Shown here piece by piece: positions 36,950 through 43,389 of a DNA stretch of 43,389 nucleotides. Source of the DNA: Planctomycetota bacterium (lineage in GTDB: Bacteria; Planctomycetota; Phycisphaerae; WQYP01); NCBI GenBank assembly GCA_021805985.1, contig JAJZDN010000032.1, positions 1 through 43,389 of the forward strand, in the 5' to 3' direction. The translations under genes and the position numbers were made by a program. The notes under the pieces were generated by a model that made no database searches, was not told where the DNA came from, and saw only the letters and a program-made list of their open reading frames with translations. Every line of letters begins with the position of its first letter. Position 1 is the stretch's first letter.

Positions 36950-37063
36950 AGTCCCCAAATCCATTCCCGACTTGGGCGACACTGTCGCACGGCACCGCCG
37001 GTAGAGTCGGCGGCTTTGTAAGGGGCGGATTGTCTATCCCATGCTTTTTTTGGCGGTCTGGTT
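36950..37063. other. Spacer between the paralogues with a short hairpin
   Basis: Arms CCGCCG and CGGCGG around gtagagt (about 36996-37013) form a hairpin similar to the one near 34823, followed by ctttgt; a weak terminator or dispersed hairpin element. Confidence 0.35.
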
Positions 37064-37969
37064 GTGAAGACCTTTACACCAGTTTTGCGAGCTATTTTTT
37101 TTACAGTGATATGCTCCACGCTGGCGGGAGCTTCGCGGAGCCTGTACGCGGGCGCATCCACAACATCGGGTGGTACCACAGCAAAAACGGTTACTGACGT
37201 TACCAAGACCCCTCCAGCATCCCCGGCGACTACACGACCGGATGCCGCGTTGCCAAAAGATCGGAATTACCGGCCGGCGCAAATCGGGCAAGTTATTTTT
37301 GTGCTCAACGATCCATCGCTGCTGGAACACTCCTTGCCGGCCGTAACTTTTCATCGCAAAACGCTTTCAGAGATGCTTAGCACATTCAGCAATTTAACAA
37401 ATACCAACGTTGCAGCGGGTTGGGCCGCGATGGCCCAGGCGGGCATTAAGGCCAAAGACCGGGTCACGCTGGTTTTGCCGAGGCAGGGATATAAATTAGA
37501 TCTGGTGGCCGTACTCAAAAAATTCGCACCGCATATCCACATGGTGATTTCCGCGGATCAGAATGTTATTTTTCTCACTACCCAGGCTGCGGATAATCAG
37601 CATTTAATCATGCGAACGTATTGGCTGGAGGATTTAATTGCCAATCTTCCACGTTATGTAAATCCCAAGTCATTTGAAAAGAAAAAAGCCCAGGCGGAAA
37701 AATCGCAGCAATCTGCTGCGGGCACCGCGGAAAGCCAGAAACATTCCTCCGGTGAAAATAATAATCGCGATACCCAAAGCAACATTGTGCAACTGATCAG
37801 CAATCATGTTGAGCCGAAGATATGGCTGGATCATGGAGGCAAAGCCAGCATCAGTCAGGTGGGCAACAAAGTCATTGTCATTGCCCCGGCCAGCGTGCAG
37901 GCCCTGCTTCAAGGTCCCGCGCACTACAACCCCAATGCCGCTCCACTTTTTATGACATTCTCATATTGA
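37064..37969 (+). CDS. Exported secretin-N-domain-like protein B
   Basis: A 301-aa paralogue of the preceding protein, starting at a GTG with only a weak ribosome-binding site. The signal peptide core is about 8-25. A Thr/Pro-rich linker (about 35-70) precedes the N-domain-like part: FHRKTLSEMLSTFSNLTNTNVAAGWAAMAQAGI, VTLVLPRQGYKLDLVAVLKKFAPHIHMVISADQNVIFLTTQ and MRTYWLEDLIANLP. A charged Lys/Gln/Ser-rich segment separates this from the C-terminal block SNIVQLISNHVEPKIWLDHGG and VIVIAPASVQALLQG, which aligns with the same block of protein A. Overall the pair look like tandem duplicates that diverged in their linkers. Function unknown. Confidence 0.72.
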   Translation: MKTFTPVLRAIFFTVICSTLAGASRSLYAGASTTSGGTTAKTVTDVTKTPPASPATTRPDAALPKDRNYRPAQIGQVIFVLNDPSLLEHSLPAVTFHRKTLSEMLSTFSNLTNTNVAAGWAAMAQAGIKAKDRVTLVLPRQGYKLDLVAVLKKFAPHIHMVISADQNVIFLTTQAADNQHLIMRTYWLEDLIANLPRYVNPKSFEKKKAQAEKSQQSAAGTAESQKHSSGENNNRDTQSNIVQLISNHVEPKIWLDHGGKASISQVGNKVIVIAPASVQALLQGPAHYNPNAAPLFMTFSY

Positions 37970-37976
37970 AGGCGCA

Positions 37977-40298
37977 TTACTTCATGCTCGCCTGTTTGAG
38001 TATCAGCTTGGAGGCCTGATTGCTGGCCACGTTCAAAGCACCGAGTGTTTCCGCGGCGGCAGAGCGTACCTTCGCATTGGTTTCATGCGAGACCTCATGG
38101 ATCAGGCTGTCAATTTGCGAACTGCCAAGATGGTTGCCCAAGTTTCGGGCCGACTGGGCTAAGCTCATATAAAAAGCGTAGCGGACGCTTTCAGGATTTG
38201 ACTGGCTGTTCAAAGCCGCATGCGCCAGAATCCGCTGAGCCTCTGGATTGCGAATTTGCCCTAACGTTCCCGCTACGGCAATAATCACCTTGTTGTTTTG
38301 CGATTGCAGTGCCAGCTTCAGGGCCGGTATCGCACGGCTCACATCATAAAGGCAGGAGCGGTTCATAGCCATGAGCTTTAATTCATGGGCCGCGGTTACT
38401 GCGAAGCGTACCGATTCCTTGCTGCTGATGGGCTTACTGCCCAGGCGGGTCAAGATTTCGGTATAGGCCTGACCGATGGAGCCGGCCGTGGCCCCTGTCG
38501 GGATTTCTCCGATAGCGGGTGCATTGACAAATTGTGCGTGCAGCTTGGGCAGGTCAGAGGCGGACCCCATGACCAGAACCGGGGTGGACCGCAGCCGGTA
38601 ATCGGTGGCGGCATATTGCTGATATTGTGCGACCGCCGCTCCGCCCGGCACAATCACCAGTCCGATGTAGGGCGCGCCCATGGATTCAGTGACAGCCTGG
38701 GCTACGGAAGCCGCACCAATGACCTGATAATTGGTTCGCAGACGAGCCTTCATCTCGTTACGGACTTGAATATCGGGATCCACCAGCAACAACACTGGCT
38801 TGGTGGACTGTGCGATGGCTTGGGCCAGCGTTGGAATGACTTCATCTGAACCGGTGAACGCTTTGGCCGGATTGGCCCGAGCCAAAGCACTGGCGGCTTG
38901 AAATCGGACGGCTGGATCTGGGTACGCCAAAGCCTGAATTAAAGGTGACGGCGTTTTCCCCTTACCCACCAGGCCATCCACGCCGCCGGTCTGCTGCAAC
39001 GCCCTAAGCGTTTTTAGAACCAGCGGGCTGTTATCTGCGCCTAAGGCAATATGCAATACAGGATTAAGATAGCGGGGGCCGGCGGCAACTGCGTAATAAT
39101 GGGCATTGGGCATGCCAGGCTTCACGGTCGGATCTTTGGCTCCGGCCGGCAGATCCACGCCGCGTCGTAAGTCAGCGGCCAGCCAAAGGCTGATGGCCGC
39201 TGAGTTTTTGGGATCCAGCTTCAGCACGGCCTCGCAGGCTCGCATGGTTTGAATATCTTTCCAGATCGGGGTCGGAACAGGTACGCCGATAACATCGTTG
39301 AGGCCTTGGTCATAATACCAGACCGGGTTGGTGGCCTCATTGGGATTATTAGCGGCAACGGATGGCTCATTGTGATAGTAGCTCTCAGCGAGCCACAGAT
39401 ACAATTCCGCAGCCGAGAGGTGATTAAATCGCCCGGTAGGATCAATTTTGGAAATGGCGATTCGCGCCGCTTTTTGGAGATCAGGCGGGGTATTTTTATC
39501 GTTAGCAATTTGCACCAGATACGGCAACGCCTGGGGGTAGCCGATGTTACCGAGCACCTGAACAATTTGAATTTTTTCCGGGGTTGACGGCGTCGCGAGT
39601 TGCCGCACCAATGGATTTATAAGCGACTTGCCAATATCACTCATCATTTGAACGATGGTGGGGCCATAGCTGGAATGAGATGGGCTGTTGAGAAAATGAA
39701 TGAAGAATGGCACGGAAAATTCACCGGCGGCGTTCAGCCGCTGACGGGAAACGACATACGCGCGGGGACTATTTACCATCACTTTGATCGCTGCGATGAT
39801 GCGATCTGGGTTGCGGGCCACCATCAGGTGCCCCTTTTGCACCAATGCGGATATGGTTGCGGAAACCTTTTTCAGAGGCTTATTCTGCTGGTTGCCAATA
39901 AGTATTTCCGAAACGTTCCGGCCGTTGGCCGCGGCCTCAAACGCCCGCATCGCGACAACTGGTGACGGGCTGGCCGCTAAGAACGCTTTCCCGCAGTCTT
40001 GTGCGAGCTTTTCCTTGCCTAAAAGGGAATAGTGTAAAAATAGATCAGCATCATTAATGAGTTTGGCCGAGGGCTTGGCAGCCATCATGGCGGCGGAGGC
40101 CTGCTGCGCCTGGGCCTGATGGGCGGGTATGGCGGTAATCAGCAACGCTGCAGCTAAGGCGGCACTGCCGAGCAGGCGCTGGATCAACCGAGTTCTTTTT
40201 TCCGGTTGCCCTTTGGCGACACTTGGCAGCGGGACTGAATTTCCCGACAGGTTGTAACCCATTTGTTGCGCCCGTTGGGTAGAGAGGGATTTGAGCAT
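37977..40298 (-). CDS. Exported HEAT-repeat protein with embedded degenerate receiver domain
   Basis: A 773-aa protein with an N-terminal basic region and one hydrophobic segment (about 42-58) followed by AHQAQAQQA, a probable signal peptide or anchor. HEAT-type repeats are visible at about 211-290 (VRQLATPSTPEKIQIVQVLGNIG, LPYLVQIANDKNTPPDLQKAAR), 450-475 (LIQALAYPDPAVRFQAASAL) and 650-765. In between, about 500-620, lies a receiver-like alpha/beta domain: PVLLLVDPDIQVRNEMKARL, GLVIVPGG, STPVLVMGSASDL and AIGEIP. The first acidic pair survives as D507-D509, but the phospho-acceptor Asp and the lysine near the end are missing, so it cannot signal by phosphorylation. GGAGG four bases before the ATG supports the start. 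It converges on the secretin-like pair. Confidence 0.75.
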   Translation of the reverse strand: MLKSLSTQRAQQMGYNLSGNSVPLPSVAKGQPEKRTRLIQRLLGSAALAAALLITAIPAHQAQAQQASAAMMAAKPSAKLINDADLFLHYSLLGKEKLAQDCGKAFLAASPSPVVAMRAFEAAANGRNVSEILIGNQQNKPLKKVSATISALVQKGHLMVARNPDRIIAAIKVMVNSPRAYVVSRQRLNAAGEFSVPFFIHFLNSPSHSSYGPTIVQMMSDIGKSLINPLVRQLATPSTPEKIQIVQVLGNIGYPQALPYLVQIANDKNTPPDLQKAARIAISKIDPTGRFNHLSAAELYLWLAESYYHNEPSVAANNPNEATNPVWYYDQGLNDVIGVPVPTPIWKDIQTMRACEAVLKLDPKNSAAISLWLAADLRRGVDLPAGAKDPTVKPGMPNAHYYAVAAGPRYLNPVLHIALGADNSPLVLKTLRALQQTGGVDGLVGKGKTPSPLIQALAYPDPAVRFQAASALARANPAKAFTGSDEVIPTLAQAIAQSTKPVLLLVDPDIQVRNEMKARLRTNYQVIGAASVAQAVTESMGAPYIGLVIVPGGAAVAQYQQYAATDYRLRSTPVLVMGSASDLPKLHAQFVNAPAIGEIPTGATAGSIGQAYTEILTRLGSKPISSKESVRFAVTAAHELKLMAMNRSCLYDVSRAIPALKLALQSQNNKVIIAVAGTLGQIRNPEAQRILAHAALNSQSNPESVRYAFYMSLAQSARNLGNHLGSSQIDSLIHEVSHETNAKVRSAAAETLGALNVASNQASKLILKQASMK

Positions 40299-40631
40299 AA
40301 AGCCTCCGAAATATGTTTCGCGTTCTATATAATGTAAAGAGTCGGTTTTACCCGCTCCGCCTAACAGCTTCCCCGGTCACATCGGCTTGACAGAATCGCC
40401 CTACCTAAGCACGCGAAGGCATTATTTCTCCACGCGCTTGGGCTGCGGCGCTATCGCACCAGTCAGTGCCGTGGTCAAAAATGGAACCTTCCCTGCCACG
40501 GCGAGTGCCGATTATAGACCACTGGGGCAGGGTGTCAAAGAAAAAAGCAACCAGGAATCCGGAATCCGGAATCTGCCAGGCCTCCAAGCGGCCTCTTCAA
40601 CCCCCTTGACACTCCGGTTATGCTGGATTAA
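40299..40631. other. Intergenic region upstream of the helicase and the HEAT protein
   Basis: Divergent promoter region of about 330 bp. AT-rich words (tatataatg, reading leftwards ttacattatatag) just before the HEAT protein start could be its -10, but no convincing -35 was found. A frame at 40387-40812 overlaps the helicase and is rejected. Nothing else recognised. Confidence 0.45.
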
Positions 40632-42773
40632 ATGCAAACTGATGCCCGCCATTTTCTATCCCCGGACGGCCCCGTGGCCCGTCGTCTTAAAAACTTTGAA
40701 CTCCGCCCGGAACAGGTCGAAATGGCCGCTTCCGTGGATGAAGCCTTTGAGAATAACCACCATCTTGTGGCCGAGGCCGGCACGGGTGTGGGAAAGTCAT
40801 TCGCCTACCTGATACCGGCCATCCGGCAAGTGGTGGAACACAACCGCCGGGTCGTTATTTCCACGCATACCATCAGTCTGCAGGAACAGTTAATAGAAAA
40901 AGACATTCCTTTTTTACGAGCCGTTGGCGGCCAGGAATTTTCGGCGGTGCTGTGTAAAGGGCGGGGCAATTATCTTTGCCAGCGCCGCCTGGAGCAATCG
41001 TTAACCAAGATGGAAGTGCTGTTTCCGGATATGCGCCAGCGCGATGATCTGGAAATGATTCAACGCTGGAGTGAAACCACAACCGATGGCTCGCTTTCAT
41101 CCCTGCCGCGGCAACCCTTGTGGCAAACCTGGGATAAGGTGGCGGCGGAGCACGGCAACTGCATGGGGCGGCGCTGTAAATATTATGACAAGTGTTTTTA
41201 CCAGGCCAGCCGCCGAAGAATTCAACACGGCCAGATTCTCATTTGCAACCATGCGATGTTTTTCGCTGACCTGGCTTTGCGCCGCGTGGGATCAGGCATT
41301 TTGCCAAAATATGATCTGGTCGTACTGGATGAGGCCCATACCATTGAATCGGTTGCGGCTGATCACCTGGGGCTGAAAGTATCTGAATCGCAAGTCGAGT
41401 ATCTCTTGGGAAATCTTTTAAGCGCTCGTCAGGATCGCGGCTTTCTGATGTCACTGCAGGACAAACTGGCGTTGCCCGCAAAGATGGCGGTGGACGCCAC
41501 GCGCGCGGAAGCGGAAAAGTTTTTTGAAAGTTTAGCGCATTGGAGAAAAGAAAAAGCTCCCTCCAACGGCCGCATCCGCGATAAGGATATTGTGGATAAT
41601 AAGCTGTCGGCATCTGTTGATTCTCTTGAGAAATCTCTGCGGGTTATTCTCCATGAATTGACCCGCCAAAGTACCATTGACTTCGGAGAAGTTACCGATG
41701 ACCCGACAGAAGGCGCTCCCGCCACGGGCAAACAGCAGCAAATTGAACGCGATATTTTTGAGCTTACCAGCCTGGCCAACCGTTGCCACGCGATGTCCGT
41801 TTCCGTCAAAGCGCTTATAGAACAGGAGCAGCCCGATTCCGTTTACTGGATTGAGGAAACCGGCAAAACGTTCCGGAAAATCGCGTTGAATTCCAGCCCC
41901 GTGGATGTGGCGGCCCACCTGAACGCCAATTTGTTTAATTCCGATCAGATTAAATCGGTGATACTTACAAGTGCGACGTTGGCGGTGGGCCGCGGGGAGC
42001 AGGGTAAGGCAAAGCATGGTGCTGAACCCGCAAATTCCAACGCCGGAGAGATGAAAAATCTGGAATCAAAGCCCGTAAAAGCTGATAATCGGTCCAACTC
42101 GCCGTTCGCATTTTTTCGCAAGCGGATCGGTTTGGATACAGGCAAGGAGATACAACTCGGTTCGCCGTTTGATTATCCGAATCAGGTCACGCTATATCTG
42201 GAAGGCAGCTTGCCCGATCCGGAAGAACCGGCATTTCTCCATGCTGCCATGGAACGCGCGATGCACTACATCCGGGAAAGTCAGGGGCGGGCGTTTATTT
42301 TATTTACAAGTTACGCGACGCTGGGAAAAGCATCGAAAATTCTAGCACCGCAATTATCCGCATTGGGCTATCCCATGCTGGTCCATGGCGGGGAACTGAC
42401 GCGCGGGCAGCTTTTGGCGCAATTTAAGGCGGAAGACCACAGCGTTTTATTGGGCACCGATTCATTCTGGCAGGGTGTGGATGTGCCGGGTGAGGCGTTA
42501 TCTAATGTCATTATTACACGCTTACCTTTTTCTGTACCAGATAAGCCCATTGTAGAAGCGCGGATTGAATCCATAAAAAGCGCGGGTGGTCATCCCTTCA
42601 AAGAGTATTCAATTCCTGAAGCCGTGATAAAATTTCGCCAGGGCTTTGGCCGCCTGATCCGCACGCGGCAGGACAAAGGCATCGTCGTGGTGCTGGACAA
42701 ACGCATTGTCACCCGCAGCTACGGCCGCTCCTTTCTCGAATCACTACCCCCCTGCCGCGTTGTGCGCGTTTAA
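40632..42773 (+). CDS. dinG: DinG/XPD-type Fe-S DNA helicase
   Basis: A 713-aa superfamily 2 helicase. Walker A is GTGVGKS at 50-56; the DEAH box is at 233-236. The four Fe-S cluster cysteines are visible as C116 (NYLC) and C177, C182, C188 ([12 protein letters not shown]), the pattern of DinG/XPD enzymes. Later motifs include [23 protein letters not shown] and the arginine-finger motif [15 protein letters not shown]. No N-terminal exonuclease domain, so it is the bacterial DinG form. A Lys/Glu/Asn-rich insertion (about 458-490) lies before [10 protein letters not shown]. Role: 5'-3' unwinding of D-loops, R-loops or stalled-fork structures. It faces away from the 16S gene. Confidence 0.95.
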   Translation: MQTDARHFLSPDGPVARRLKNFELRPEQVEMAASVDEAFENNHHLVAEAGTGVGKSFAYLIPAIRQVVEHNRRVVISTHTISLQEQLIEKDIPFLRAVGGQEFSAVLCKGRGNYLCQRRLEQSLTKMEVLFPDMRQRDDLEMIQRWSETTTDGSLSSLPRQPLWQTWDKVAAEHGNCMGRRCKYYDKCFYQASRRRIQHGQILICNHAMFFADLALRRVGSGILPKYDLVVLDEAHTIESVAADHLGLKVSESQVEYLLGNLLSARQDRGFLMSLQDKLALPAKMAVDATRAEAEKFFESLAHWRKEKAPSNGRIRDKDIVDNKLSASVDSLEKSLRVILHELTRQSTIDFGEVTDDPTEGAPATGKQQQIERDIFELTSLANRCHAMSVSVKALIEQEQPDSVYWIEETGKTFRKIALNSSPVDVAAHLNANLFNSDQIKSVILTSATLAVGRGEQGKAKHGAEPANSNAGEMKNLESKPVKADNRSNSPFAFFRKRIGLDTGKEIQLGSPFDYPNQVTLYLEGSLPDPEEPAFLHAAMERAMHYIRESQGRAFILFTSYATLGKASKILAPQLSALGYPMLVHGGELTRGQLLAQFKAEDHSVLLGTDSFWQGVDVPGEALSNVIITRLPFSVPDKPIVEARIESIKSAGGHPFKEYSIPEAVIKFRQGFGRLIRTRQDKGIVVVLDKRIVTRSYGRSFLESLPPCRVVRV

Positions 42774-42885
42774 ACCATTCCCCGCACGTCACGTAGCGCA
42801 TGCCCACAGTATGAGGAGGTGGGAAACAGCCACATTCGTGGCACCAAGGATATTTTATAGCGAAAGGAGGGGCGTTTGTGGGTAC
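42774..42885. other. Spacer between dinG and the terminator
   Basis: About 110 bp with a Shine-Dalgarno-like gaaaggaggggcg at 42861-42873 followed by a GTG, but the frame is only 19 codons and runs into the terminator; no gene called. Confidence 0.4.
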
Positions 42886-42922
42886 AAAAAAAACCGGCCA
42901 AGGCGTAAGCCTTGGCCGGTTT
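42886..42922 (-). terminator. Strong intrinsic terminator downstream of 16S rRNA
   Basis: Perfect 14-bp arms AAACCGGCCAAGGC (42891-42904) and GCCTTGGCCGGTTT (42909-42922) with loop GTAA. Reading leftwards the hairpin is followed by a run of eight T (complement of 42886-42893), so it terminates reverse-strand transcription, i.e. the 16S transcript. Confidence 0.85.

Positions 42923-43389
<467 letters not shown>

Noticed and set aside
38437-38800. Active response regulator in the HEAT protein
   Set aside because: The acceptor aspartate and conserved lysine are missing, and the protein is predicted to be exported.

Overview
The window looks like a chromosomal segment of a Gram-negative-type, aerobic bacterium of the Planctomycetota/PVC kind, possibly Phycisphaerae-like. 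This is inferred from four things: a complete Alternative Complex III (actABCDEF) joined to a caa3-type cytochrome oxidase, exported secretin-N-domain-like and HEAT proteins, many short dispersed palindromes and 'cacagatt/gattacgc' islands between genes, and a 16S rRNA gene whose 3' side ends at a terminator with no 23S or tRNA gene in between. No database search was possible, so the taxonomy is a judgement.

Left part (1-6130): a repeat-like non-coding stretch flanks a RelE-type toxin / XRE antitoxin pair whose promoter overlaps a perfect palindrome (1248-1267). A UbiB/ABC1-family kinase follows. Next comes an array of palindromic units with an exact 190-bp period (3671-5142), split by a REP-associated tyrosine transposase (RAYT) gene, and then an aldo/keto reductase. 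From 6339 to 10509 a forward cluster encodes a double-length NitT/TauT-type ABC permease, its ATPase, a free-standing AAA-associated C-terminal domain protein, a lipoprotein and a YkgJ-like cysteine-cluster protein.

Centre (10566-26330): one long reverse-strand respiratory operon of 13 genes. In transcription order it reads actA-B-C-D-E-F, a membrane cytochrome c, a SCO1-type copper chaperone, coxB (with two extra cytochrome c domains), coxA, coxC, subunit IV, and a second subunit III-like protein. ACIII oxidises quinol, the cytochrome c domains carry electrons, and the A2-type oxidase reduces oxygen. A plausible sigma70-type promoter and a leader stem-loop lie upstream of actA.

Right part (26331-43389): intergenic islands with GTGTCAGGTACC-type palindromes, a two-helix membrane protein, a secreted 864-aa protein built from two tandem copies of an unknown ~390-aa module, a stand-alone RibD reductase domain, a second aldo/keto reductase with a cupin, a family 2 glycosyltransferase, trpS, bifunctional ribD, two paralogous exported secretin-N-like proteins, an exported HEAT protein with an embedded degenerate response-regulator receiver, a DinG/XPD-type helicase, a strong terminator, and the 3' end of 16S rRNA at the window edge.

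The items most worth a second look are the 190-bp array with its RAYT, the pseudo-receiver HEAT protein beside the secretin-like pair, the near-identical cytochrome c domains in two adjacent genes, and the isolated 16S terminator.
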